From Phocaeicola vulgatus ATCC 8482 (GTDB lineage: Bacteria > Bacteroidota > Bacteroidia > Bacteroidales > Bacteroidaceae), in contig NC_009614.1 of NCBI RefSeq assembly GCF_000012825.1, positions 3,100,001-3,164,000 of the forward strand: a stretch of 64,000 nt of DNA, read 5' to 3'. Below, piece after piece: positions 1 to 8,447 of this stretch; position 1 is the first letter of the stretch, and each line of letters opens with the position of its first letter. The translations under genes and the position numbers were made by a program. The notes under the pieces are model-generated. The model saw nothing but the letters and a program-made list of their open reading frames with translations, did no database searches and had not been told where the DNA came from.

Positions 1-232
1 ATGAAACCAGGAATCCCGGCATGAAAATAAGAATGTCGTTTGCGCAAATAACATATTTCCGGAGGCCAACCTGGATCTCGGCATTTCCTTCGGTACATAT
101 ACCCAAAACTCCTGCCGGCATATAAGAGGGGTATTTGCTGAAAGGCACTGTGTGCGCATCCATATAAATACTGAAATCTTGGTCGGACAGTCCTTCTTTG
201 GTATCCTGTGGTTTTGGGTTATTATATAACAT
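1..232 (-). CDS. AraC-family regulator, N-terminal part (cut by window edge)
   Basis: The minus strand reads from an ATG at 230-232 without a stop to the window edge, giving 77 residues that begin MLYNNPKPQDTKEGLSDQDF. The segment resembles the cupin-like sensor half of Bacteroides AraC-type regulators: a short helical start, then alternating hydrophobic strands, including a stretch reading ICANDILIFMPG, which is typical of the jelly-roll part. The DNA-binding half lies outside the window, so the family call rests on this short piece alone. It is transcribed in the same direction as the menaquinone operon but is separated from it by about 255 bases and a terminator, so it is probably a separate unit. 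Confidence 0.5.
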   Translation of the reverse strand, partial: MLYNNPKPQDTKEGLSDQDFSIYMDAHTVPFSKYPSYMPAGVLGICTEGNAEIQVGLRKYVICANDILIFMPGFLVS

Positions 233-423
233 ACTTTGTATCAAATCTAGCTTCACAAAATTAGAATTTAATGATACATTCCACCGGGAGTAGTGGACAT
301 AAGGGAAAATAAAACGGAAAAAAACTACGTGTATTTGATTTTTTTAATATACTGATAGGAAAACAATTTGAGCTTTCCGTAAGTTGTAGGAGAACACGGA
401 AAATTATTCTTTTTTACAGAAAG
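233..423. other. Intergenic stretch without a gene
   Basis: AT-rich DNA between the AraC-type gene and the men operon terminator. I see no credible reading frame. It presumably carries the promoter of the leftward regulator gene, but I cannot point to a clear TAnnTTTG element. Confidence 0.5.
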
Positions 424-471
424 AAGGGTGAATTCAAAAAGACCGTTTGATTGGTTTTTGAATTCACCCTT
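424..471 (-). terminator. Hairpin terminator of the men operon
   Basis: A perfect 17-bp inverted repeat (424-440 and 455-471; arm AAGGGTGAATTCAAAAA) with a 14-base loop starts 16 bases past the menE stop. On the minus strand it is followed by a T-rich run (complement of the A-rich stretch 413-423). It fits an intrinsic terminator for the leftward menaquinone operon. Confidence 0.75.
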
Positions 472-487
472 TATGAATGGATCGGAG

Positions 488-1573
488 TTATTTTTGCGCC
501 AGTAATTTGGCTATGGCACGGTCGGGTTTCCCGGTTTCTGTCAGGGGAAGTTTGAATACCGGAACAAAACGTTTGGGACGCCAGTAGGGAGGTAATTGAT
601 GTGTGCAGGTCTGTTCTATGTCGTCGGGCAGTTGTCCTTCGGCAAGCAGTACAATGATTTCTCCGAATTTTTCGTCGGGGGCGGAGGTGATCAGGAAAGG
701 AACGGACAGGTGTTCTTTCAATGCGGCCTCTACTTGTTCTATCTGCACTTTTACTCCTCCTGTATTGATCGTGTTGTCTTTTCTGCCTAGAATGCGGAAT
801 TGGTTCTGTCCGTTTATCTCGGCTATGTCATTGGTCACCAGTTCTTTTTCGCAAATTTCGGGAGCGTATATCACCAAGGTGTTTTCTTTACTCAGACGGA
901 TCTGTATGCTCTCGAAAGGGGTGTACCAGTCTGAAGCTTCAGGACCGTTCAGTCTGCGTAGGGCAATGTGTGACAAGGTTTCGGTCATGCCGTAGGTAGA
1001 CCATACGGCATGGGGGAAATCTTTTAACGCAGCGTTCAGTTGGGAGTCGATAGGACCGCCTCCGATAATGAGGTGTCTGATTTGTTGCAATATCGCTTTC
1101 TCTTCGGGAACTTGCAGTGAGTTATAGACTTGCATGGGGATCATGGCGGCAAAGACGGGTGCTTTTGTCAGGTCTTTTAAAGGATGTCCGGAGGGGGTGA
1201 CAGGCAGCAAGTCCAGTCCCGCTACCAAGGCACGTATTACCACCATTTTTCCGGCAATGTATTGCAAGGGCATACAAAGCAGGGCGGAATCTTCTTTTTG
1301 CAGTCCGAGGAAGGAACAGGTGAGGCAGGCGCTTTCCATCATGCGTTCTTTTTCTACATACAGTTCCTTGGGTTTGCCGGTGGAGCCTGAAGTATGTACC
1401 GGCAGGGTGTCTGCCGGGTCAAACCATTCGGAAAGAAAGGAGAAAAGTTCCTGCCGGAAACTTCGGTTGTCGGCAGGGATATTCATTCTTACCATTTCAA
1501 TTTCCCAGTTGGAGTAGGGGATGCTTTCTATCAGAATGGTCTGTTTGTTTCTATTGGTGCAGAATTTTGTCAT
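488..1573 (-). CDS. menE: O-succinylbenzoate--CoA ligase
   Basis: Activates o-succinylbenzoate to its CoA thioester with ATP, feeding MenB in menaquinone synthesis; cytoplasmic. The 361-residue product has the adenylate-forming P-loop TSGSTGKPKE at about residues 61-70, a YGMTET motif in the middle, and the hinge and C-terminal cap motif GRKDNTINTGGVKV. It is shorter than the roughly 450-residue enterobacterial enzyme, with the reduction before the P-loop. I chose the ATG at 1571-1573 because it overlaps the menC stop as ATGA. A longer open frame reaching 1777 is only menC read in another frame (Arg/Pro-rich, no homology). Last gene of the operon, followed by a strong hairpin. Confidence 0.93.
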   Translation of the reverse strand: MTKFCTNRNKQTILIESIPYSNWEIEMVRMNIPADNRSFRQELFSFLSEWFDPADTLPVHTSGSTGKPKELYVEKERMMESACLTCSFLGLQKEDSALLCMPLQYIAGKMVVIRALVAGLDLLPVTPSGHPLKDLTKAPVFAAMIPMQVYNSLQVPEEKAILQQIRHLIIGGGPIDSQLNAALKDFPHAVWSTYGMTETLSHIALRRLNGPEASDWYTPFESIQIRLSKENTLVIYAPEICEKELVTNDIAEINGQNQFRILGRKDNTINTGGVKVQIEQVEAALKEHLSVPFLITSAPDEKFGEIIVLLAEGQLPDDIEQTCTHQLPPYWRPKRFVPVFKLPLTETGKPDRAIAKLLAQK

Positions 1574-2625
1574 TGTTTCAGCCAGTTTAGTAAGTCGGGT
1601 TCTTGTTCTTCGGGGTGGAACCAAAGGCAGTCTCCTTCGATGTGAAGCGGATAGTCTATATTGTCGGTAAACAGCAAGCCGGTACCTAGTCCTTGGGGGA
1701 GGGCGGGCTGCAAGGTGGCACACCATTGTGCGATGGCATTCAGTCCGATATTGGACTCCAGAGCGGAAGTGACCCATGAGCCGATGCCTCTTTCAGCCGC
1801 CAGTTCCATCCATTCTTCGGAGCCGCTGATTCCTCCGTGCAGAGAAGGTTTCAGGATAATGTACTGAGGACGGATGGTTTCCAGCAATTCTATTTTCCGG
1901 TCGCGCCGGTTGATGCCTATCAGCTCTTCATCCAGTGCAATGGGAAAGGGGGTGGCGGCACAGAGCCGGGCCATTTCATTCCATTGCCCCGCACGGATGG
2001 GCTGTTCGATGGAATGGAGCTGGAATTCGGAAAGACGATGTAACTTTTCGAGGGCATCGGCAGGAGAGAAAGCACCGTTGGCATCTACACGCAGTTCGAT
2101 TTGGGCTGGGGTGAAATGCCGGCGGATGTGCGCCAGCAGCTCCAGTTCCTTTTCAAAGTCGATGGCGCCTATTTTGAGTTTGATGCAGCGGAAGCCTTGC
2201 TGCATCTTTTCCCCGATGCGCCGGTACATCTCGTCAAAGTTTCCCATCCAGATGAGTCCGTTGATGGGGATGCCCTCTTTGCCTTTGCTGAACGGGGTGT
2301 GCCAGAATTGCAGGCTGCGTGCCCGGAAATGCAGCAGGGCGGTTTCCATACCGAACAGGATGGACGGATAGGGAAGCAAGGCTTCCCGGTCTATTTCCCC
2401 GTTCTTTTCCAGGTTCTTGCAGGCAGTGGCCAACACCTCGTCGTATGAGGGGATATCGTCACAACTCAGGGCAGGGAGAGGGGCACATTCACCCACGCCA
2501 TAGTGGCGGCTGCCGGTGTCGGTGAGGAGGATGTACCATACATTCCGGGTGGTATATACTCCTCTGGAAGTACCTGCCGGTTGCTTGAAGTGTAATTGTT
2601 TTTTTATAATTCGGGTTTGGAACAT
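1570..2625 (-). CDS. menC: o-Succinylbenzoate synthase
   Basis: Dehydrates SHCHC to o-succinylbenzoate; enolase superfamily, cytoplasmic. The 351-residue sequence shows the superfamily's residues in order: a KLKIG motif (KxK catalytic lysine) near residue 155, metal ligands in RVDANGAF (Asp), SIEQPI (Glu) and IALDEEL (Asp/Glu), and the second catalytic lysine in IILKPSL. It overlaps menE by four bases, and a 77-base gap separates it from menB upstream, the largest internal gap in the operon. Confidence 0.94.
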   Translation of the reverse strand: MFQTRIIKKQLHFKQPAGTSRGVYTTRNVWYILLTDTGSRHYGVGECAPLPALSCDDIPSYDEVLATACKNLEKNGEIDREALLPYPSILFGMETALLHFRARSLQFWHTPFSKGKEGIPINGLIWMGNFDEMYRRIGEKMQQGFRCIKLKIGAIDFEKELELLAHIRRHFTPAQIELRVDANGAFSPADALEKLHRLSEFQLHSIEQPIRAGQWNEMARLCAATPFPIALDEELIGINRRDRKIELLETIRPQYIILKPSLHGGISGSEEWMELAAERGIGSWVTSALESNIGLNAIAQWCATLQPALPQGLGTGLLFTDNIDYPLHIEGDCLWFHPEEQEPDLLNWLKQ

Positions 2626-2702
2626 TCTTATTAGTGATTAGTGGTTAATGGGAAGCAAGGAGGACTATTGGGTTGTCCTCCACCGGAAAAATGAACCACT
2701 GA

Positions 2703-3524
2703 TTATGGGAACTTCGGATAATCCTGGAACCGTGGCTTGCGTTTTTCCAAAAATGCCTTTCCTCCTTCCTGTGCTTCCTCTGTCATGTAATACAGCATGG
2801 TGGCATCTCCGGCAAGTTCTTGTATGCCGGCTTGTCCGTCCAGTTCGGCATTCAGTCCGGCTTTGATCATACGAAGAGCGAGCGGGCTGTGCTCCATCAT
2901 CTTTTCTGCCCATGCCACGGTTTCGTCTTCCAGGCGGTAGAAAGGAACGACTGTATTGACCAATCCCATTTCCAGTGCTTCCTGTGCGGAGTATTGACGG
3001 CAAAGGAACCATATTTCACGGGCTTTCTTCTGCCCTACGATGCGTGCCAGATAGGAAGAGCCGAATCCGGCGTCGAAGCTGCCTACCTTGGGACCTGTCT
3101 GTCCGAAAATGGCATTCTCTGAGGCAATGGTCAGATCGCATACCACATGCAGCACATGACCGCCGCCGATGGCGTAACCGTTTACCATGGCGATGACCGG
3201 TTTAGGCAGTGACCGGATTTGCTTTTGTACGTCCAGCACATTCAGACGGGGAACTCCATCCGTGCCGATATAGCCGCCATGACCTTTTACGTGCATATCT
3301 CCCCCGCTGCAGAAGGCTTTGTCGCCTGCTCCGGTCAGAACCACTACATTGATATCCTGGCACTCGCGGCAGTAATACAGGGCGTCGCTGATTTCCGAAG
3401 TGGTGGTGGGGGTGAACGCGTTGCGGTAACGCGGACGGTTGATGGTGATTTTCGCTATTCCGTTGTAAAAGTCAAACAGAATATCCTGATATTCTTTGAT
3501 GGTTTTCCATTCTCTTGTTTCCAT
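2703..3524 (-). CDS. menB: 1,4-Dihydroxy-2-naphthoyl-CoA synthase
   Basis: Closes the second ring of the naphthoquinone by an intramolecular Claisen condensation of o-succinylbenzoyl-CoA. A 273-residue crotonase-fold protein with the CoA and oxyanion segments [13 protein letters not shown] and [11 protein letters not shown], the [13 protein letters not shown] stretch characteristic of MenB, and a C-terminal tail ending [10 protein letters not shown], the usual MenB ending. Its start codon overlaps the menD stop by one base (TAATG), implying coupled translation. Confidence 0.96.
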   Translation of the reverse strand: METREWKTIKEYQDILFDFYNGIAKITINRPRYRNAFTPTTTSEISDALYYCRECQDINVVVLTGAGDKAFCSGGDMHVKGHGGYIGTDGVPRLNVLDVQKQIRSLPKPVIAMVNGYAIGGGHVLHVVCDLTIASENAIFGQTGPKVGSFDAGFGSSYLARIVGQKKAREIWFLCRQYSAQEALEMGLVNTVVPFYRLEDETVAWAEKMMEHSPLALRMIKAGLNAELDGQAGIQELAGDATMLYYMTEEAQEGGKAFLEKRKPRFQDYPKFP

Positions 3525-5197
3525 TATTCATTTTTATTTTTAAGTCCGTGATAATATTCTCTTAACAGGGTGGTGTCTTTTTCCTTGTCGGTAAACACCT
3601 CCAGCAGCATGGGTTGCATCCGTGTCTCGGGTGAGGTGAATGGCTGCATCGCTTCTTCCAGCTCTTCTTCTCCGGTCACTTTCATGTAAATAAAGCCGCG
3701 TTCTTCCGCCCAGCCTTTGGCGGTGGTGTAATGCTCGGCTGTGATAAACTCCCTGGAACGGCTTGATTTGTCCATTCCAGGCAGGGTGTGGAATATTTCT
3801 CCTCCTTCGTTATTCAGTAACAGGATGCGGATGTTGGCACCGTAATTTTGATTCCACAGTGCGTTCATGTCATAGAAGAAGCTCAAGTCGCCTATGATGA
3901 TGAAATTCAGCTTGCTGGAAGCGGCGGCATAACCGATGGCGGTGGACAGGGAGCCTTCTATGCCGTTCACTCCCCGGTTGCAACAGATTTCCACCTGGGG
4001 AGGAACTGTAAATAACTGTGCATAGCGCACGGTGGAGCTGTTTGCCAGATGCAGGGCACAGGGTTCGGGCAATGCCCGGATGAGTTTTCCGATAACGGAG
4101 ATTTCGGAATAAGCAAGGTCCGGCATCGGAATGGTTTTGCAATAGTTTTCCCACATCAGCGGATAATGGGTAGGTTTGTTGTCCAGCAGGAAAGCTATTT
4201 TTTCCAAGAACTCAAACGGATCCATCTCGATGACGGTGGTCAGGCAACCGTATAAATCGGCTATCTTCCCGTCGGCGGCAACATGCCAGTGTTCGCGCGG
4301 GGGATGATTGCGCAGGTATTTCTTCAATTGTTTGGATACGATGTGTCCGCCGTAGGTAATCAGTATTTCGGGGGCCATGTCTTCCTGGCGTTCCGGTGTC
4401 ATGGAATAAACGGCGGCGTCGAAATTCTTGATAGGAATGCCGGGGATGGTCTGGTTGCCCAGATGTTCCGTCAGCCAGGCGAAATGTTTATAAAGCGGTT
4501 TCACATATTTTTTCTCGAACAGGTAAATCAGATTCATCTGGCCTACCACAACCATGCGCTTGTTGTACTTGTTCAGCCGTTCGATCAGTTCCTTATAGTC
4601 ACGGTCGTACACGCTCAGTCCCTGATAACGGGTGATGACACGTACTTCGGGAAGTGTTTTGGCGGTGAAGCGGTAAATGGGTTCGGAAATGGGTACATTG
4701 ATATGTACAGGCCCTTTGCCGTGGTGGGTGGTTTCCAGTATGGCTTCGTTGATAAGGCGGTTGCAAAACCATTCGTCTTCCTCAGTATGTACTTCGGGCA
4801 GGTTGACAGACATCTTGACTAACGTTCCGAACACATGGGGCTGGGGCAGGGTTTGTCCGTCCATTTGTCCTATCCAGGCAGCGGGGCGGTCGGCGGAAAT
4901 GACAATCAGAGGTACTTGTTGGTAAAAGGCTTCGGCTACGGCAGGGTGCAGGTTCAGCAGGGCCGAACCGGAAGTGCAGCATACTGCGGCAGGGCCTCCC
5001 CCTTGTAAAGATAGGCCGATGGCAAAAAAACCGGCACTGCGTTCATCGGTTACAGAATAACAAGTGAAGTCCTCTATATTGGCCAGAGTATGTACGATGG
5101 CAGCATTACGGCTGCCGGGACAAAGCACTATTTTCCGCACACCGTGCGCTTTGAGAAGTGCCACCAACTGAAGTATGTTCTTTTTGTCTGAATACAT
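3524..5197 (-). CDS. menD: SEPHCHC synthase (2-succinyl-5-enolpyruvyl-6-hydroxy-3-cyclohexene-1-carboxylate synthase)
   Basis: Thiamine-diphosphate enzyme that joins 2-oxoglutarate-derived succinic semialdehyde to isochorismate, the committed step of menaquinone synthesis. The 557 residues carry the N-terminal GSRNA and [10 protein letters not shown] motifs (the glutamate activates ThDP), [17 protein letters not shown], and the C-terminal ThDP/Mg motif [14 protein letters not shown]. Length is normal for the family. It follows menF by 26 bases and overlaps menB by one base. Confidence 0.96.
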   Translation of the reverse strand: MYSDKKNILQLVALLKAHGVRKIVLCPGSRNAAIVHTLANIEDFTCYSVTDERSAGFFAIGLSLQGGGPAAVCCTSGSALLNLHPAVAEAFYQQVPLIVISADRPAAWIGQMDGQTLPQPHVFGTLVKMSVNLPEVHTEEDEWFCNRLINEAILETTHHGKGPVHINVPISEPIYRFTAKTLPEVRVITRYQGLSVYDRDYKELIERLNKYNKRMVVVGQMNLIYLFEKKYVKPLYKHFAWLTEHLGNQTIPGIPIKNFDAAVYSMTPERQEDMAPEILITYGGHIVSKQLKKYLRNHPPREHWHVAADGKIADLYGCLTTVIEMDPFEFLEKIAFLLDNKPTHYPLMWENYCKTIPMPDLAYSEISVIGKLIRALPEPCALHLANSSTVRYAQLFTVPPQVEICCNRGVNGIEGSLSTAIGYAAASSKLNFIIIGDLSFFYDMNALWNQNYGANIRILLLNNEGGEIFHTLPGMDKSSRSREFITAEHYTTAKGWAEERGFIYMKVTGEEELEEAMQPFTSPETRMQPMLLEVFTDKEKDTTLLREYYHGLKNKNE

Positions 5198-5223
5198 TAT
5201 TCTTCTACTTTAATTGTTTCCAT

Positions 5224-6366
5224 TTATTTACTTATAAAGTCAGGATGAAGGATGCTCCGCATCGTATTCATCTTGTCTCCCGTTTCCATCCATTCCGATT
5301 CTACTTCCGAGGAAGCCAGTATTCCTCCTCCTGCATACAGGATGGCTTCACCCGGCTTTATTTCCATGCAGCGCAGATTGACGTAGATATCGGTATGCCC
5401 CTCTGTGTCCAGCCAGCCGGTGAACCCGGAATAATAACTGCGGTCGTACCCTTCATTGTCCGGAATAAACCGGAAAGCCTCCTCTTTGGGCAGGCCGCAG
5501 ACGGCGGGAGTGGGATGGAGTTCTTGCAATAAATCGCCTATATGGTCTGTATTTTTCAACAAGAAATAAAAATCGGTCTTGAGGTGTACCAATTGTCCGG
5601 CACGGGCGGTATAAGGACCTTTCTCCGTCATCTTGTTGCCGAATCTTTTGGCGATCCGGCGGATGTAATCAGCCACATAGCCCTGCTCTTCCCGGTTCTT
5701 CCTGTCCCAGTCTGTCGGCATCACTTCATTCTGCATCGGCATGGTACCGGCCAGGGCCACGGTGTGCCATTCTTTGCCGTGTCCGCTTAATAAGATTTCC
5801 GGTGTGCTGCCCAGCCAGGTTCCGGAAGCAGGGGTGTGGCATAGGTAAATCATCATGCGCGGATAGTTGTTGCAGGCCCGGACAAAAGCGCCGAGTGGTG
5901 AAAAATCATCTCCGATATGTCTGGCGGAAGAACGTGACAGAACCAGTTTCTGGAACCGCTTCTCTTGTAAGGGAGTGATGAAACGCCCGAATGCGCGGGT
6001 ATATTGTTCTTTATCCGTTTCTTCGGAAACAAAAGGGGAGAGTTCACTCTGCCGGCTTTTGCAGGTGAGCAGGGCATCCGCACATTCCAGTGAAGACAGT
6101 GCTTCGCTGATTTCGCTCCAGTCGTATGCGGTGACATCCGGACGGATAAGTACCAAGGGATGTTCCTCCGATATCCGGAAAGGAGCCATGACAAATCCTT
6201 TCTTTCCATTCAGTTCCTGAATGTCCGCTAATTGTTCCACATCGCCCGAGGTTTGCAATACCAGGTAGCATTCGTCTGTCCAAGGTAACCGGTAGAGGGC
6301 GAAACCGAGGCGGCTGTGTGTCAGGCAATCCAATAATTTTTGCGTATGTATATCTGGTAGATTCAT
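5224..6366 (-). CDS. menF: Isochorismate synthase
   Basis: Converts chorismate to isochorismate, the entry point of the pathway. The 380-residue protein has chorismate-binding signatures: QKLVLSRSSA, GTWLGSTPEILL, HTVALAGTMP, HPTPAVCGLP and YDRSYYSGFTGW. The N-terminal 110 residues are poorly conserved, as usual for MenF/EntC. Position directly before menD supports menF over entC. Its start overlaps the preceding thioesterase stop as ATGA (6363-6366). Confidence 0.93.
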   Translation of the reverse strand: MNLPDIHTQKLLDCLTHSRLGFALYRLPWTDECYLVLQTSGDVEQLADIQELNGKKGFVMAPFRISEEHPLVLIRPDVTAYDWSEISEALSSLECADALLTCKSRQSELSPFVSEETDKEQYTRAFGRFITPLQEKRFQKLVLSRSSARHIGDDFSPLGAFVRACNNYPRMMIYLCHTPASGTWLGSTPEILLSGHGKEWHTVALAGTMPMQNEVMPTDWDRKNREEQGYVADYIRRIAKRFGNKMTEKGPYTARAGQLVHLKTDFYFLLKNTDHIGDLLQELHPTPAVCGLPKEEAFRFIPDNEGYDRSYYSGFTGWLDTEGHTDIYVNLRCMEIKPGEAILYAGGGILASSEVESEWMETGDKMNTMRSILHPDFISK

Positions 6367-6770
6367 TTCTTTTTCAGTATGAAATTAACGACACGAACAG
6401 TAGAAACCAGTTGTCCTTGTGGAGTGGTGATATCTATATTCCATATATGCGAGGATCTGCCGCGGTGAATCAGTTTGCCGGTGGCGAATACTTTGCCTCC
6501 GACGGGCACGGCCGACAGATGATTTCCACTTACTTGTACTCCGCAGGCATATTCGTCTTCCCGGCATAGCGACGTAGAGCCATGCCCTGCCACAATCTCG
6601 GCCAGAGCCAGTGACGCGCCGCCGTTCAACATACCAAAGGGTTGTGAAGTACGATGGTCTACAGGCATTTCGGCATGTACCGCATCCTCGGTGGAGGGTA
6701 GAAACCGGATACCCAGATGTTCCGCCATCGAATTCGAATAATCAGGTTTGCAGGTTGTTTCTTCCATCAT
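6363..6770 (-). CDS. menI: Hotdog-fold thioesterase, probable DHNA-CoA hydrolase
   Basis: A 135-residue hotdog protein with the PaaI/YdiI-type core: HLGIRFL at the first strand, then RTSQPFGMLNGGASLALAEI on the central helix, where the glutamate of LALAE is the expected catalytic base. It is the first gene of the men operon and overlaps menF by four bases, so release of dihydroxynaphthoate from its CoA thioester is the natural role. The symbol rests on this context, because sequence alone would say only acyl-CoA thioesterase. A minus-strand CAAAAATA (TATTTTTG, a -7 type element) at 6800-6807 is a likely operon promoter. Confidence 0.82.
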   Translation of the reverse strand: MMEETTCKPDYSNSMAEHLGIRFLPSTEDAVHAEMPVDHRTSQPFGMLNGGASLALAEIVAGHGSTSLCREDEYACGVQVSGNHLSAVPVGGKVFATGKLIHRGRSSHIWNIDITTPQGQLVSTVRVVNFILKKK

Positions 6771-6799
6771 TTGTATGTCTGTTCTTTTCTATAGGGCTA

Positions 6800-6807
6800 C
6801 AAAAATA
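6800..6807 (-). promoter_or_regulatory. Likely -7 element of the men operon promoter
   Basis: Read on the minus strand this is TATTTTTG, matching TAnnTTTG, about 30 bases before the first gene's start codon. I see no good TTTG at the -33 spacing, so it is a candidate only. Confidence 0.45.
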
Positions 6808-6861
6808 CATAAATTTTAGATGAAAAGGTGTTGTATGTATGTCTTTTACTAACAAAAACAT

Positions 6862-8211
6862 TTATTTAAATTCAATTGTTTGGGAGCTTTTTCGATACTT
6901 ATAATATATGATGCCGATGACGTCCGCTATAAACCATCCGATAGGAATAGACCACCAGATTCCGATGACCCCGATGGCAGGAATGCCGGCAAGCCAATAG
7001 GAAAGGGCTACACGGGTTCCCAACGATACCACTGTGAGCACTACGGACATTCCCGGCATACGGATGGCACGATAATATCCGTATAACAGGAACAAAATCC
7101 CGATTCCGCAATAAAACGCTCCCTCGATGCGTAAATAACTGATACCGATGTTCAGAATTTCCGTTTCGTGGGGGCGGACAAAAATCAGCATCAATGGTTT
7201 GGCGAATAAAAAGACCAGAATGGAAATGACCAGAGAGAAGAGAACGGTGGTAATCAAGGCACTTTTCACTCCTTTGCGGATCCGTTCCTCTTTTCTCGCT
7301 CCGAAGTTCTGGGCAATAAAGGTGGAAAAGGCATTTCCGAATTCCTGTACCGGCATATAGGCGAACGAGTCTATTTTTATTGCTGCCGCAAAGGCGGCCA
7401 TGACTACAGTGCCAAAACTGTTGACCAATCCTTGTACCATGAGAATGCCCAGATTCATTACCGATTGTTGTACACAGGTCAGTGCGGAGAACGAAGTGAT
7501 CTCTTTCAGGCAGTGACGGTCGAAATGCAGGTCGTTGCGGTGTAATCTCAGTTCGGGGTATTTCACGTAGGCATATCCCATAATTCCCAAAGCGGATACT
7601 CCCTGTGCGGCTACCGTGGCGATGGCTGCTCCCTTGATTCCCCAATCCAACTGCAAGATAAAGAACAAATCCAGCCCGATGTTCAGTACAACGGAAACCG
7701 CCAGAAACCAAAGAGGAGTGACGGCATCTCCTATGGCACGCAGCAATGCCGCATAGAAATTATAGATAAAGGTAAAGCCGATTCCCCAAAAGATAATCCA
7801 CAAGTAATCATACATCATGCCATAAATATCTTTGGGAATCTGCAATATCCTGAGGATGGGATGAATCCAGACGAAAACCGCTATATTTAGAATCAATGTT
7901 ACTGTGCCGATCAGCAGGACGGATACATAGATGCTACGGCGTAGGGAATCCGTTCGTCCGGCTCCATATTGCAAGGAAAAAACGGTTCCGCTTCCCATGG
8001 ACAATCCCAGCAGGATGGAAATAAGGAAAACCATCAGCGTGTAGGCGGAACCGACGGCGGCCAATGCGCCGGAACCTATACATTGTCCTACAATCAGTGT
8101 GTCGGCTATGTTGTAACACTGTTGTAGCAGTGAGCCTATAATCATAGGTAAGGTAAAACGTAGCAGAGTGCCGGTGATGCCTCCCTGCGTCAAGTCTATT
8201 TTAGATAACAT
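6862..8211 (-). CDS. MATE-family multidrug/sodium antiporter
   Basis: A 449-residue polytopic inner-membrane protein whose start, IDLTQGGITGTLLRFTLPMI then CYNIADTLIVGQ, is the conserved opening of MATE exporters. About twelve hydrophobic helices in two halves are visible, with the internal repeat beginning near LTCVQQSVMNLGILMVQGLV. MATE proteins expel cationic drugs or metabolites in exchange for Na+ or H+; the substrate here cannot be read. It has its own 90-base gap from the men operon, in the same direction. Confidence 0.9.
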   Translation of the reverse strand: MLSKIDLTQGGITGTLLRFTLPMIIGSLLQQCYNIADTLIVGQCIGSGALAAVGSAYTLMVFLISILLGLSMGSGTVFSLQYGAGRTDSLRRSIYVSVLLIGTVTLILNIAVFVWIHPILRILQIPKDIYGMMYDYLWIIFWGIGFTFIYNFYAALLRAIGDAVTPLWFLAVSVVLNIGLDLFFILQLDWGIKGAAIATVAAQGVSALGIMGYAYVKYPELRLHRNDLHFDRHCLKEITSFSALTCVQQSVMNLGILMVQGLVNSFGTVVMAAFAAAIKIDSFAYMPVQEFGNAFSTFIAQNFGARKEERIRKGVKSALITTVLFSLVISILVFLFAKPLMLIFVRPHETEILNIGISYLRIEGAFYCGIGILFLLYGYYRAIRMPGMSVVLTVVSLGTRVALSYWLAGIPAIGVIGIWWSIPIGWFIADVIGIIYYKYRKSSQTIEFK

Positions 8212-8348
8212 GATGTGCGTCTGTTCGATTCAATTTCTTATTTATTTTGAAATTTATTGCGAAGGTAGGGAATAAAATATCAAACAACAATAGAGATTGT
8301 CTATTTAATACCCGGAATGTTCTTTCTCCTTAAAAAGAGTTAACTTGA
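8212..8348. other. Divergent intergenic region
   Basis: Spacer between the leftward MATE gene and the rightward sulfur-enzyme gene. It should hold the MATE promoter; an imperfect minus-strand TACCTTCG sits at 8260-8267. No gene is seen. Confidence 0.4.
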
Positions 8349-8426
8349 TAATATTTTCCATAGGAAACTTTTTATTATAAGAAATATCATGTATGTTTGC
8401 ATAAAGTTTCCATTGGAAAATATTAA
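8349..8426 (+). promoter_or_regulatory. Paired palindromic operators flanking a promoter
   Basis: Two near-identical palindromes, TTTCCATAGGAAA (8355-8367) and TTTCCATTGGAAA (8407-8419), lie with centres 52 bp apart, about five helical turns. With their flanks they form a roughly 22-bp inverted repeat that differs only in the centre. A TATGTTTG matching the Bacteroides -7 element (8392-8399) lies between them, putting the expected transcription start at or next to the second site. This geometry suits a repressor; the MarR-type gene at the end of the operon is the obvious candidate protein. Confidence 0.7.
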
Positions 8427-8447
8427 ATCAAATAAAATAGTTCGATT

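Noticed and set aside
1574..1777. Longer menE frame extending 68 codons upstream
   Set aside because: It lies inside menC, is Arg/Pro-rich with no homology, and the ATG overlapping the menC stop gives a normal start.
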